Shown here: positions 48,909-59,459 of the stretch, one piece after another
Position numbering within the stretch: the stretch's first letter is position 1
How the letters are laid out: each line of letters begins with the position of its first letter
NCBI GenBank assembly: GCA_928724745.1
Contig: CAKMXJ010000008.1
Coordinates: 496,001-560,000 of the forward strand
Source of the DNA: Anthracocystis setariae
Lineage: Eukaryota; Basidiomycota; Ustilaginomycetes; Ustilaginales; Ustilaginaceae
Direction of reading: 5' to 3'
Length of the DNA stretch: 64,000 nt
Position numbers and translations under genes: made by a program
The notes under the pieces: model-generated
Told to the model about the DNA's origin: nothing
What the model saw: only the letters and a program-made list of their open reading frames with translations
The model's database searches: none

Positions 48909-51050
48909 ATGAACGGTATTGAAAACGGTCAGACCTTTGACCCTGCCTTTGACGCTTTCTTCCAAGCACCGTCATCTTCCTCACCACACAACCATCTTCA
49001 ACAGCACATGGGTTCGCCCTCGTCCTTAGCTCATGCTGGCAATCTGAGTGCTGCAGACTCGTCCCTTGGCGTGTTCGGTCAAGATGCAGCATCGATGCGT
49101 CCAAGCTCGTCAGGCACCAACCTCCACCTCAACATCTCCGGCCTTTCAGTCAAAGGCGAAGGCGAAGTCGGTATGGACCCCATGCAGCATCAACAGCATC
49201 TTGGCAGCAACCTCAATTTCGCTCCCACCACCCATTCGTCTCCTGGTTCTAATCTCGCTTCGCCAGCCGACACAGGCGCCAGTTTCAATGTCATCGGCAG
49301 CGGCACCAACTCACCCCATCTGCATCCTGAAGGTGCCTCTAACAACCTTTCGGATACGCATCTTGGCGCACCAAATGCTTCCTCGCCTCTTCGTTCAGAG
49401 TACACCCTCAATGCTGACGCAGGCGCAATGTCTGCAGCCATGCGATCCTACAGCTCCAACTCGATCAAAAGCGCCACCGGCTCTCAAAACGCAGACAGTC
49501 CCACTTCATTTGGCGGTATAGGTAACCAGAGCATGGGTGACTTGTCCGTAGATGACCCCAACGTCACCAGTCAATCCGACGCTGACCTTGCAGCGGAGAA
49601 GCGTCAAAGCAGCAAATTCGTCTACAAGCTCTTCCGCATGGTGAGCGATCCAGACTACCAGCATCTGATCAGCTGGAACCGCAACGGCACCAGTGTCATG
49701 GTCTGCAACTTTGACGAGTTTGCAAAGGAGGTCCTCGGCAAGCATTTCAAGCACAGCAACTTTTCCAGTTTCATTCGCCAGCTCAACATGTACGGTTTCT
49801 ACAAGGTCAACAAGACTCCTCGCGGTCACCGCCAGTCGGCAGATGCGCAGATCTGGGAGTTTTCGCATCCCAAGTTCTTGCGCGGCCGTCCCGATCTACT
49901 CGACGACATCCGTAGAAAGGCGCTTGACTCCGAGCATGCCCGTGTCGAAGCACGCGACCTGCAGTACAGCGTCAGCGTTGGTCAGATGCAGTTGCGTCAG
50001 CAGGTGGACGAGATGCAATTCAGACTGGAAGAGCTGACAGAGCAAAACATGGCGCTCCGCGCATTCACCACGCAACTCCGCGACGTCCTTGGACTGGTGT
50101 TGGAGCACGTCAAAAAGACAAGCGGTGGCAACCCGAACTTCGACGTTCGCATCCCGACGCTCGACCTGCCCTCGCCCATACCTCCTCAAGGACTTTGGAC
50201 GCCTCAGGGGCACGATGGGCCACCCATTTTCGTTACCGAGCCTGAATTCGGCGCAGGCGTGGGTCCAGGCGGCCTGCGCATGGGCCCTGGATTGATGCAG
50301 GGCCCTGCACCGGGCCAACAGGCTATGCATCGCGCTCAGGGCTTTGGCGCAGCTCCAGACCAATTTGGAATGGTTACCACGCCCATCTCGCGCCGCGTCT
50401 CCGCCAGCTCTGCACACAGTGAAGCTATGCTGACGATGAACGGATCGCCGCTCCATGGGTCCATGCACGATGGCTCCGCCATGATGGCTGCTGCGGGCAT
50501 GCAGCCCCGCTCGGCCTCCTTTGGGGAGGGGCAGATGCCTCCGCCGCAATTCAACATTGGTCGTGGAGGCCTTTCCAATCGACCAGGCTTGGCTGGTTTA
50601 GCGATCGATACTTCAGCTGCGTCGGGGATGTTTGCGGGTGGCATGCATGGTATCGCCAGCCCTACGTCTGCGGGCCTGTCTGCAAGCAACGCAGGTCTCG
50701 GCGTCATGAGCATGCCTCCGTCGCCGCTCACACCTCAACACGCCATGATGGCGGCTATCAACACACCGCTGCCTCCTTCACCCGCACCCGGAGCCATGAT
50801 GAACGGCCAATTCAAGCCGTTCGATGGTTCGCCCTTTGTCGTCCAGAATGGCTTTCCCAACTATGGCCACAATCTGAGCATGGCGGACCAAAGCTTCTTT
50901 GGTCCAGACAGCGGAGAAGGGCCCAACGCAAAAGCTATGCGAACACCTATGAAGCGCACCGCATCCAATTCAGGGCCCAGCGGTCAAGGTACGCCCATCC
51001 TGATGCAAGCGACTTCACCAGGTCTGGCAAAGCGCAAGTCACCGGTTTGA
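48909..51050 (+). CDS. HSF-type transcription factor
   Basis: A 713-residue protein with a heat-shock-factor-type DNA-binding domain at about residues 234-337. The recognition-helix block Phe-Lys-His-Ser-Asn-Phe-Ser-Ser-Phe-Ile-Arg-Gln-Leu-Asn-Met-Tyr-Gly-Phe is canonical, followed by the Trp-Glu-Phe-Ser-His-Pro-Lys-Phe-Leu-Arg-Gly-Arg block. A heptad-repeat helix (about 345-400) fits the HR-A/B trimerisation region. Both flanks are long and low-complexity (Ser/Asn/Gly N-terminal; Gly/Met/Pro/Ala C-terminal), probably activation regions. There is no response-regulator receiver domain, so it is not Skn7. Whether it is the Hsf1 orthologue or an Sfl1/Mga1-like member cannot be settled by eye. 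The in-frame leader ORF ends seven bases before the start and could restrict translation. Confidence 0.93.
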   Translation: MNGIENGQTFDPAFDAFFQAPSSSSPHNHLQQHMGSPSSLAHAGNLSAADSSLGVFGQDAASMRPSSSGTNLHLNISGLSVKGEGEVGMDPMQHQQHLGSNLNFAPTTHSSPGSNLASPADTGASFNVIGSGTNSPHLHPEGASNNLSDTHLGAPNASSPLRSEYTLNADAGAMSAAMRSYSSNSIKSATGSQNADSPTSFGGIGNQSMGDLSVDDPNVTSQSDADLAAEKRQSSKFVYKLFRMVSDPDYQHLISWNRNGTSVMVCNFDEFAKEVLGKHFKHSNFSSFIRQLNMYGFYKVNKTPRGHRQSADAQIWEFSHPKFLRGRPDLLDDIRRKALDSEHARVEARDLQYSVSVGQMQLRQQVDEMQFRLEELTEQNMALRAFTTQLRDVLGLVLEHVKKTSGGNPNFDVRIPTLDLPSPIPPQGLWTPQGHDGPPIFVTEPEFGAGVGPGGLRMGPGLMQGPAPGQQAMHRAQGFGAAPDQFGMVTTPISRRVSASSAHSEAMLTMNGSPLHGSMHDGSAMMAAAGMQPRSASFGEGQMPPPQFNIGRGGLSNRPGLAGLAIDTSAASGMFAGGMHGIASPTSAGLSASNAGLGVMSMPPSPLTPQHAMMAAINTPLPPSPAPGAMMNGQFKPFDGSPFVVQNGFPNYGHNLSMADQSFFGPDSGEGPNAKAMRTPMKRTASNSGPSGQGTPILMQATSPGLAKRKSPV

Positions 51051-51811
51051 GCCTTTTGCTTGTTGGAGCTGTCCCAACCTCGATACCCGGGAACCTGCCT
51101 GTACAGCGTGGATGGATGTAGCAGCAGGCCCACTTCTGTCATGCATTGTTTTCTCTTTGCTTTCTACACTCTACACTAACAGACTTTCTTCACCTGCCAA
51201 GGACATCGTCACACTCCTTACACTCTTTGCTCTTCGCATCACGACTTGGCCTTGGATCGGTAAAGTTCGGTTTGACTCGATTGATCTCATCTCCATCGAT
51301 TGTTCTTATGGATTGCCCCTGTACCTTATTCACAACCAGAACATCTACCATTATTACAGACTTAGCGTATCTGTCGTGTGCAGTGACCGTTGCGCCGGTG
51401 CTGATCCAATGGATCAATCTGTCCTCAGCTTTCGACCTCGGCAAAAGTGCACGTCACGGGCGATACTGAATGGGTTACAAGTGGCATGATTCTTGTTCTC
51501 ACTTGCCTTGCTGTATGCGAGAAATTCGCCTCTGTGAGGTCGGCAGGGTCGAAATGTTGCCTACCAAAAAATGCGCAGCAGAGGCGAACGCGGGGAGCGC
51601 GTTAGGGACACCGAAGGAGTGCAGATTTTGAGAGAAAATGATAGCCGAGCTCTGTTTGGCGGCATTCCAAATTCCAGCCGCATCCTGTTGGGCTCGAGTG
51701 CCACCAAAAAGCGGTGAATGAAGTGTGGGGCGAGGGACCCTTTCATATCGTCGCACCACCTAATCAGTGTGGACGGGTGGATTTTCTCCTTGATCACCTC
51801 CATCTGGCATC
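51051..51811. other. intergenic region, HSF 3'UTR and DPAP promoter
   Basis: A 761-bp spacer between two plus-strand genes. No convincing ORF or RNA gene. Confidence 0.5.
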
Positions 51812-54800
51812 ATGGTCGACCTGAAGCAAGTGTCGAGGTTGTCGTACGATTCACAAGGGACTGCATCGGATGCGACAGTGGACGAGGCGGACGAAAAGAC
51901 TCGAATGGAGAGATATCACGACGAAACGCCTTTGGATGGTTCGAACACCTACCCTCCACGAAGGGACAATGTCGAGGTGGAGGATGCGGACGACGCGCAG
52001 ATTGGTCTGAACTTGGACGAGGACGAGGAAGTAGGTCTGATGCAGGCCGACCGAGATGGGCGCCGGTCGAGACGCAGACGACCTCCGGTGTGGTCACGAT
52101 TACAGTCCAAGGGAAAGAAGAGACCCAATGCATTAACGGGGTGCTTGATATTCACAGGTGTCGTGATCGGCTTTGCTTTGGGGCTGCCATTGTTGCAATG
52201 GTTATCGTCCAACACACGGGCCTCCAATCCGTCCGTATCTGCGGGAGGTGTCTTGGACAGCATCAACAAGCTGGAAGAAACGGTATCTGCAGCTCCAGCG
52301 ATTGGATCAACATCCAACGTATCGAGCGTTTGGAAACAGTCGGCATCACCCAACACCGAAGCTGGCCACTTCGGCTTGTCCAACACCAACATCTTCAAAG
52401 TCGACTTCAACGACCCTGGATGGGACACGTTTGCCCAGGCGGCAGCCGGTACAGGTCTCGCCGAGTCCGAGGTAGCCTCTTTCAAGACACACGACGGCCA
52501 CGATCTCATGCCGCTTGATATGGATACAGTGTTCGGTGGCACTCTGGTACCTCAAAGCAGCGACTTGACTTGGAGCGAAGAAGACCCGGATGAAGGCGTG
52601 TTCAGCCACGTAGACTGGACAAAGCGCGATATCTGGTTGGAGGATGTGACACATGCCAGACATCAGCAGACAGGTACGGGCAAGGTGGCGCCGTTCGGAG
52701 GCAAAGTGCTGGTGGTCGAAGGCAAAAATGTCCTCAACGACAAAGGAAGGATGCTTGATTGGACCAGTTTCCAGTTTTCGCCCGATCTCAAGTGGGTCCT
52801 GTTTTTCAGCTCACAGACCAAGCAGTGGCGATACAGCGAGAAGTCGCGCCTTTGGCTGCACGATATCGCAGCCAGGAAGACGGTGCCGCTGGGTTCGGGA
52901 CCTTCCCAGCCACCCAAAGTGTCCTACGCTGCCTGGGCACCCAAGAAACCGGGCGTTGGCTCCAACGATGCGCCCGGGATCGCTTTCGTCGAGGAGAACA
53001 ACCTCTACTTCATCCCTCGTGCGGGTGAGAGTGCAGTCCAGGTGACGGATGACGGTGCAGCGACCATCTTCAATGCCGTCCCCGATTGGGTCTACGAGGA
53101 AGAGGTGTACGGCTCGGACTCGGTCATGTGGTTCAGTCCAGGTGGGTCCAAGCTCGTCTATCTTCGTCTGGACGAGACAACCGTGCCGATCTACGAATTC
53201 CCCGTTTACAACCCGGACAAGTATCAAGCAGGCCACACGACACCGTATCAGAAGATGACGCAGATGAAGTATCCTAAGCCAGGTTATCCAAATCCCATCG
53301 TCAGTGTCAAGATGATCGATCTCGACGAGATTCGCGAGGCCACACGCAAAGGCGCAACTGTCAAGCCCACGCAGTATACGCTGCACAGCCCGATGACGAG
53401 CAAAGGCAAGGCGGACAACGACGTGGATCGGCTACTTTCCACGGATGCAGGAGTCAAGGACAGGTTGGTGACCGAAGTCGAGTGGGTCTCGGATAGCGAA
53501 TTGCTTGTCAAAGAGACGGACAGGTACAGCGATGTGATGCGCCTGGTCAACTTTGACGTCGCAGCTTCGCGTCTATCCAAAGGTCAGTCAGGCACAGATG
53601 TGGTGGGCGAAGTGGTGCGGAGACAAGATGCGCGCGCGGATAAGAGTGGATGGATTCGTGCGGCTCAGACGATCGAACCTCTCTCGCATCACAATCTTTC
53701 GGTGGGATCGACTGCGTATCTCGACGTCGTGGTCTCTCCGGATGGCTTCCGACACCTTGCGTACTTCGAGGCAGCTGGTTCGGACCAGCCTATCTTCTTG
53801 ACGAGCGGCGCTTGGGAGATTGCCGAACTCAAGCACGTCGATGCGCGACGCGGTCGAGCGTACTTTGTTGCCGCCCGGCCGACACCAGCTCAGCGCCACG
53901 TGTACTATGTGGAGCTGCCTGATTGGAAGCGTGGCCGAGCTGCGACGACTTCTTACGAGAAGAAGGAACCCGTTGCGCTCACCGACGTTTCGAAACCGGG
54001 TAGCTACGATGTTAGCTTTGACCCAAAGGGCGCTTACTATGTGTTGAACTACCAAGGTCCCGATGTGCCCTACCAGAAAGTGGTGGGCGTCGATGATACG
54101 TCGTTCGAACTGGTGCTCGAAGAAAACAAGCTGCTACGACAATTGTCGAGCCAGTACGTGAAACCATCCAACCTGTTCTACCAGCTGGTTCTCAACAGCA
54201 CCATGCCAGATGGAAGCAAAGTGGTAGCAAGCGTACAGGAGATTCGGCCGCATGACTTTGACGCGAGTGGCGCTACCAAGTATCCGGTGCTTGTGCGCGT
54301 GTATGGTGGACCGGATTCGCAGCTGGTCGATGCTCGGTGGAATCGTGCGGACTGGCACCAGTATGTCGCCTCGACGCTGGGCTACATTGTTGTTGTGGTT
54401 GATGGGCGCGGGACAGGTTTCCGCGGACAGGCGTACCGAGCCTCCGTGGCTGGGAATCTTGGCGACGTGGAGGCTCAGGACGTCAACAATGCTGCTCAGC
54501 TGATCGCCACGTTGCCCTACGTCGATGAAGCACGTATTGGACTGTGGGGTTGGAGCTACGGTGGCTATCTAACGGGCAAATCGGTGGAACTCGACCGCGA
54601 CGTGCTGTCGCTCGCCATCTCGGTTGCACCGGTAACCAAGTGGGAGTTCTACGACTCGGTATATACGGAGCGATACATGAAGTCGCCCTCGACCAATGCC
54701 AAGAATTACGAAAGGTCGGCGATCCATGCCAACACGGCGTTCGGTAAGACAAAGTACATGTTGATGCAGGGAAGTGCAGATGATAATGTGCATTTCAGCA

Positions 54801-55030
54801 ACTCGGCTCATCTGTTGGATCTGTTGACCAAGGCCAAGGTGAGGGGGTTTAGGTTTAGGATGTTTACGGATAGTGCGCATAGTATCGGCGTGAGGGGTGC
54901 GTACAGGGAGCTGTTTGAGGAGATGACCAGCTTCTTAAGGGATATGTGGGGGCCAGGGGGTAAGAGGCAGCAGGTGAGGAAGGGGAAAAGTAGACCGTCG
55001 TTGCATAATAGTGTCGAGAGGTCCCAGTAG
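51812..55030 (+). CDS. dipeptidyl aminopeptidase, type II membrane (Ste13/Dap2, DPP4 family)
   Basis: A 1072-residue serine peptidase of family S9B. A cytosolic acidic/basic N-terminus (1-105) ends in an Arg-rich stop-transfer-like cluster, then one transmembrane helix (about 110-134) orients the rest into the vacuole or Golgi lumen. An eight-bladed propeller (about 240-790) precedes the alpha/beta-hydrolase domain. The catalytic triad is visible as Gly-Trp-Ser-Tyr-Gly-Gly (Ser near 915), Asp in Gly-Ser-Ala-Asp-Asp-Asn-Val-His (near 990) and His in Asp-Ser-Ala-His-Ser (near 1026). The Asp-Trp-Val-Tyr-Glu-Glu-Glu segment supplies the Glu pair that binds the substrate N-terminus. It removes X-Pro or X-Ala dipeptides; in yeast Ste13 matures alpha-factor and Dap2 is vacuolar. 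The C-terminus is longer and Lys/Arg/Gly-rich. Intronless. Confidence 0.95.
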   Translation: MVDLKQVSRLSYDSQGTASDATVDEADEKTRMERYHDETPLDGSNTYPPRRDNVEVEDADDAQIGLNLDEDEEVGLMQADRDGRRSRRRRPPVWSRLQSKGKKRPNALTGCLIFTGVVIGFALGLPLLQWLSSNTRASNPSVSAGGVLDSINKLEETVSAAPAIGSTSNVSSVWKQSASPNTEAGHFGLSNTNIFKVDFNDPGWDTFAQAAAGTGLAESEVASFKTHDGHDLMPLDMDTVFGGTLVPQSSDLTWSEEDPDEGVFSHVDWTKRDIWLEDVTHARHQQTGTGKVAPFGGKVLVVEGKNVLNDKGRMLDWTSFQFSPDLKWVLFFSSQTKQWRYSEKSRLWLHDIAARKTVPLGSGPSQPPKVSYAAWAPKKPGVGSNDAPGIAFVEENNLYFIPRAGESAVQVTDDGAATIFNAVPDWVYEEEVYGSDSVMWFSPGGSKLVYLRLDETTVPIYEFPVYNPDKYQAGHTTPYQKMTQMKYPKPGYPNPIVSVKMIDLDEIREATRKGATVKPTQYTLHSPMTSKGKADNDVDRLLSTDAGVKDRLVTEVEWVSDSELLVKETDRYSDVMRLVNFDVAASRLSKGQSGTDVVGEVVRRQDARADKSGWIRAAQTIEPLSHHNLSVGSTAYLDVVVSPDGFRHLAYFEAAGSDQPIFLTSGAWEIAELKHVDARRGRAYFVAARPTPAQRHVYYVELPDWKRGRAATTSYEKKEPVALTDVSKPGSYDVSFDPKGAYYVLNYQGPDVPYQKVVGVDDTSFELVLEENKLLRQLSSQYVKPSNLFYQLVLNSTMPDGSKVVASVQEIRPHDFDASGATKYPVLVRVYGGPDSQLVDARWNRADWHQYVASTLGYIVVVVDGRGTGFRGQAYRASVAGNLGDVEAQDVNNAAQLIATLPYVDEARIGLWGWSYGGYLTGKSVELDRDVLSLAISVAPVTKWEFYDSVYTERYMKSPSTNAKNYERSAIHANTAFGKTKYMLMQGSADDNVHFSNSAHLLDLLTKAKVRGFRFRMFTDSAHSIGVRGAYRELFEEMTSFLRDMWGPGGKRQQVRKGKSRPSLHNSVERSQ

Positions 55031-56038
55031 GGTCACATCGTATGGGTTTGGTCGAATGTAGTTCTGTTTTGGCTATTGTGTGAGGTGGTGTGCGTAGACG
55101 AGATCGAGTAAAGGGTCTCAGAAAGGGTGCGATGGATGGGTTAGTAAAGTGTTGGATGCAACGCTGGCAAGTGATGAGAGGTCGACCTCAAGCTCTTTTG
55201 GAGTGTCTTGTGCTCAAACTGATATGGCGGAACAAAAAAGTAGCAGAATGTTAGATTGTTGATCTGGGATTAATTGACCGGCAGGGGGCTTTTTTATTAG
55301 CTTATAGGAGTTAATCAATGCAAAGTGACAATCGCAGCGTCACTCAGTACCGGATGCTTGACATCCGTTATCTTGTTCCTAAAGTTGCAATCTTGGGGAA
55401 GCGTTGTGAGTTGTTAAGCCCTCACTTGAACTCCAACAAAACAGCGAGAAGAGATTCACACTAGTGGTGAATCCCAAATCGCTTCACAGGAAGCCGCGAG
55501 CCCACACCTGGGACAGGAGGCTGCCTGCTTACGGCTCTGTTGCTGCGAGGACCAGCGGCTCGATGCTGGCATTCGAGTTTGCTGGACAACCTCTTCGTAG
55601 CGATCATCCAATGGCGCAAATAAACAGTCGAAAAAGAAAGAAAGACTGTCGCAGAGTTTGATATCTGTGACTCAGTTGCAGTGGAGCAGTATCGGTGATG
55701 AATTATGCGCAGTGGCTGGAAGCTTCGAAGGATTTGAGTAATAGGGGCTAACATCCAGAGTAGTATTGGATGTTGGCACTGGTTATCGGATCTTGTAAGT
55801 CGCTATGTAGTGTAGTGATTTAATGAATATGTGATCCGACGACGGCAGCACGCCACCGGTCCGCGCTTTCATAATATTGCACCCTCCCACCGACTTGGCA
55901 CTCATTTAAGCCTACCAGGCAATTCATTCTCACCTCCAGAGCATACGGTACATACTACCATCCATGCAGCCCTAAAAAATCCCCATTGCACGGTGGCTCA
56001 ACTATAGTCTCATTACTTGCTGTATGGTATCTGTGTAT
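55031..56038. other. 1.0-kb convergent region, DPAP / MFS transporter
   Basis: A stretch between two stop codons containing no convincing ORF. It is more AT-rich than its flanks (T run at 55287-55296, several short AT tracts). Confidence 0.5.
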
Positions 56039-57667
56039 CTAATCGAGGCGGTCTTGCTCATCAGTGTCTGCCTCGCCTTGCCGCTTTACAAATCTCCTTA
56101 CAAAGTACTCTTTATTCGTGGCACTCCACAGCATCGTCTGCAGTGCCAACAGGCCGACCAAAATGGGCGGCAAAACCCTGATCCCCTGTGGTGCGGCCTG
56201 GGAAGCGATTCCAACGATAAACGGCAATGCTGCCATGCCTGCTGCCGAGAAGCTCGAGATGAAACTGATGGCGGCAGTCAGATGAGCTCTTGGACGAATC
56301 GTCTTCTGCGCCACCCTGATCATGGCAGGGAAAGCGGGACCCAGAAACAGACCCATCAACGCCAGCGCCACGGCATTGGCGATCATGTTGGGCACTAGCC
56401 ACACTAGGATCTGCAACCCAATCGCACAAAGCAAGTAGGTCAGGATCGCCAGCTCTTCACCCATCCACGCAGTGACTGGAATGAGCAAGATGCGACCAAA
56501 CGCGATCCCCGCCCAAAATCCAGAGACGAGCGCATTGGCACTGGTCTCTTGGTTTCGAACATCTATCAGGAACGTTGAAGACCAACCTCCGATGGTCACT
56601 TCGGTGCCTACATAGATGCCCGTGAATAAAGCCAGCAGTTGCACCTTGCGTTGCTTGACCACCGCGAGCAACTTGTGGTAACCCGTCTTGGTGTCCACCT
56701 GTGCAGGCTGCGCGTGCGATTCCCAAGCTGCTCCACCGTGAGCATGCGCCGAAGTGGGCATGACATCGAGAGGGGACCCCTCGCCGCCGTGAGAAATGCA
56801 AGTGGCGCAAGCAGCGTCGGTTTTGTCCGAGTGGTCCTTGTCGTCTGGAAGCGAGTGTGTGGGTTCAAGTTCGATGGAATTGGTGGAATCGACTGGATGC
56901 GTTGGACCTTCAACATGCTCATCGCGTTGCAAACGGAAGGCCACGGTGACCAGGATGGTCACCGTGAAAGCCAATCCAAGACTGACGATGAAAAAGTACT
57001 GGAACGCAATTCCCTTTCGACCCTCGTGCAAGAAAGGAATCGCAGCCAGCGGAGAAGAGAGCGCACCGACACCGTACAGGAAGTGCAAGAAGCCCAGACG
57101 CACGTCGGCCTTGGGTCGTTGCGAGATCCACACATTGACCAGCGAGTCCAACGTGGAGTTGGCCATGCCGGTAAAGATCATGGCGACGATCAGCACGGGA
57201 AACGGAGGCATGGTGAGGAATACGATAGGAAATACCATGCTGAGCGCAGCAGCGCCGGTGATGATCTTGCCGTAGCCGAACCTGTCCATCAGCGGAGAGA
57301 TGGAGGAGGAAGCGATGATGCAGCCGAAAAAAGTTCCTATGAAGAGCATCGACACCAACACGAAGCTGAGGTTCCAATGCTGTCGAATGGCTGGCAAAAG
57401 TGCACCTGGCGTAGCGTCGACCCACCCTGCGAGCAGGAAGCATGTGTAGAGCGATGCTTCTTTGAGCAACATGCTCTTGCTGGTTTCGGAGCCTTGTTCG
57501 TGCGGGGGAGCGCCGAGTCGACTCATGGCGCTCTTGACAGCGTTGCGAATGGCACCTCCACGCGAACGGATGGCGGTGGGGTTTGGGTGTGACATGGAGG
57601 AGAAGGAATGACGAGAGCATGGCATCGAGCCGGTGGATGGCTTGATCGACTGCGCGGGCAGCGACAT
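56039..57667 (-). CDS. major facilitator superfamily transporter
   Basis: A 542-residue, intronless polytopic membrane protein with about 12 hydrophobic helices split by a long hydrophilic loop near residues 240-325 (Thr/His/Asp-rich). The N-terminal cytosolic tail is about 70 residues and basic. MFS markers include Pro-Leu-Met-Asp-Arg-Phe-Gly-Tyr-Gly between helices 2 and 3 (the D-R-x-G loop) and a Gly-Arg-Ile/Leu segment in the second half (about 420). The Ala-Gly-Trp-Val-Asp-Ala-Thr-Pro-Gly-Ala-Leu-Leu-Pro region of helix 1 resembles the fungal Bsc6/FucP-like subgroup. The transported substrate cannot be predicted. Any of the three Met codons within the first 25 residues could start the protein; the first is listed. 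Confidence 0.9.
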   Translation of the reverse strand: MSLPAQSIKPSTGSMPCSRHSFSSMSHPNPTAIRSRGGAIRNAVKSAMSRLGAPPHEQGSETSKSMLLKEASLYTCFLLAGWVDATPGALLPAIRQHWNLSFVLVSMLFIGTFFGCIIASSSISPLMDRFGYGKIITGAAALSMVFPIVFLTMPPFPVLIVAMIFTGMANSTLDSLVNVWISQRPKADVRLGFLHFLYGVGALSSPLAAIPFLHEGRKGIAFQYFFIVSLGLAFTVTILVTVAFRLQRDEHVEGPTHPVDSTNSIELEPTHSLPDDKDHSDKTDAACATCISHGGEGSPLDVMPTSAHAHGGAAWESHAQPAQVDTKTGYHKLLAVVKQRKVQLLALFTGIYVGTEVTIGGWSSTFLIDVRNQETSANALVSGFWAGIAFGRILLIPVTAWMGEELAILTYLLCAIGLQILVWLVPNMIANAVALALMGLFLGPAFPAMIRVAQKTIRPRAHLTAAISFISSFSAAGMAALPFIVGIASQAAPQGIRVLPPILVGLLALQTMLWSATNKEYFVRRFVKRQGEADTDEQDRLD

Positions 57668-57953
57668 GTTGGGTGGTGGGCGATAAGGGATGGCAGGAAC
57701 AAGGCGACCGAGGCTTGATCAAATGGGAGGGAATTTGGCTGCGTATTCGTGAAGGCGAACGTCGCTTTATGTACTCTACTGCATCTGACTGGAACGGTTA
57801 CTGCACTCTGCTGCACTGGAACCACAAGAGAAGAAAAAAGTCGCCGTTGGGGTGGGTGCGTGTGGAATGAATCTGTCAGAGCACTGTCACCATGAATTGG
57901 TTTCGCATGTCGGAGAAACAACGACGGGAAGGGTAGCAAGGTGACACCTGACC

Positions 57954-57984
57954 GACTGACTGACTGACTGACTGACTGACTGAC
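57954..57984. repeat. (GACT)n tetranucleotide microsatellite
   Basis: A perfect GACT tract of about 7.75 units (31 bases) in the promoter region of the MFS gene. Confidence 0.95.
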
Positions 57985-58966
57985 AGCGTAGCACGAGGTA
58001 GCGCGGCGAGAAAGGGGGTAGGGCAAAGGGAGAGCGAAAGGGAAGCATGAATGTGAATCGCGCAGTTTGTTGCAGCACCATTGCAACCCCGCAGCAAACT
58101 TTCCACAACGTTGATGGCTCAGATGAGCGATTGCCGTTTGCCACCGAAACGCACCGACCGACGTTGCCAAGTGACGGCGTTTATGCTGGGTAATCTCAAT
58201 TATAATATTGGCCGTCATGACCTCGGAGCCGCTTGCATTTGGCTCGATGCGACGCTGCAACCGCTGCCTTGGAATGATGGGGTCCGCGGATGGGGGGTCC
58301 GGGGCGGCGACATGTCCAAAACCATTGCCAAGAAATTTGCTCGCATCGCTCTCTCTGTCATTTTGCCCGGAGATACTACTGTACACCTCTGGTCCCGAGA
58401 ACGGACCGAGCATCGTCCACCGCACCATCATCACAACGTCCCGAAGCTACAATTTGGCTGGACGAGGAAATTGACCGTTGGATGCTGCCGGCCATAATTC
58501 CGGCGTCTTGCTCCCATGGTGGTGGCTGCCGGTGAATTCTACCGTCTTGATCTGAGGCTGTCATGTCGCAACGGTCAAATCCCGGAGACAGTTCTTGTGG
58601 CCGGTCCATCACCACCGCCGATCAACGCGGATGAAGAGTAGCGTCGTGCCACTGGACAGTCACCGGCCTTGGCATTGTAAGACTGTGGCTAATCCTCAAC
58701 CGATTTCTCACGTTCAACGCAATTCGAAACTGAACAGCACTTAGTTTGATCAGACTGGATTCTCGTCTAAGCTACAGTGACAGCTGAGGTGAGCATGACG
58801 ATGCTGAGTGAGATAGTGGCATCATTCGACGCCATGGACACATTCTCTCACTCAAATCCTTGAGAGTCAGCGTTTGCATCGTCGCGACAGTGGAGGGAGC
58901 TATCGCGATGATGATCACTCATCCTCCTTCTTCAACATTTGTCACACAAACCATCGTCGACTAGAG

Positions 58967-58974
58967 TATATAAA
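58967..58974 (+). promoter_or_regulatory. TATA box of the 101-residue hydrophilic protein gene
   Basis: TATATAAA followed by a C-run lies 63 bases before the start codon at 59038. The layout parallels that of the gene at 42517. Confidence 0.6.
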
Positions 58975-59037
58975 CCCCCCCACCACCGCCCTCACTGACC
59001 CTATCGATTTCGCCCATCCCATCAACTATAGCCTACC

Positions 59038-59419
59038 ATGTCGAACGTATCTACGTCCACTGGCCCACAGCAACAAGTTGCGGGCACTCTACCGAACAAC
59101 TACTCTCTCGGCGGGGGAAATATGAAAGCGGACCCCAAAGTGCCCACCAACACCGTGCCGAACCCAGAAGCAGGTCGCGACGACACCAACACGGGCGGTC
59201 GAGGCGGTGACGAGATTCGTCAACAGGTGCAAGCACATGTAAGTCCACCACCTTTGCACCAACCCAAAAAGTGAGCTGAGGATATTAACATAGTGATTGG
59301 CTCTGTGTGGATAGGATATTGATCTTCCCGCTAACAAGCCACACATGCATGCTGGAGCCAACGAGACGCACGACAAGGTCTACTCTTCGCACAAGGGTCC
59401 CGACAAGCCCGAAGTGTAA
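59038..59419 (+). CDS. small hydrophilic, disordered protein (two exons)
   Basis: Exons 59038-59238 (67 codons) and 59315-59419 join in phase 0 across a 76-nt GTAAGT..TAG intron to give 101 residues. The protein is polar throughout, rich in Gly, Asn, Asp, Pro, His and Lys, with no signal peptide, membrane segment or cysteine, resembling hydrophilins. The segment Gly-Gly-Arg-Gly-Gly-Asp-Glu-Ile-Arg-Gln-Gln-Val-Gln is the only helix-like block before a His-rich tail (His-Met-His-Ala-Gly-Ala-Asn-Glu-Thr-His). No named family recognised. TATA box, pyrimidine-rich leader and single phase-0 intron parallel the gene at 42517, although I cannot align the two proteins convincingly. The stop lies only 40 bases from the convergent SurE gene stop, so the 3'UTRs must overlap. 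Confidence 0.78.
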
Positions 59420-59459
59420 CTATAATTCCACAATCCAATAGGCTGAAATGTCACATCGT

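Larger units (their letters stand above)
57668..59037. other. 1.4-kb divergent intergenic region, MFS / hydrophilic protein
   Basis: No gene seen. It contains a GACT microsatellite (57954-57984) and the TATA box of the gene at 59038. The left part is the MFS promoter. Confidence 0.55.
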
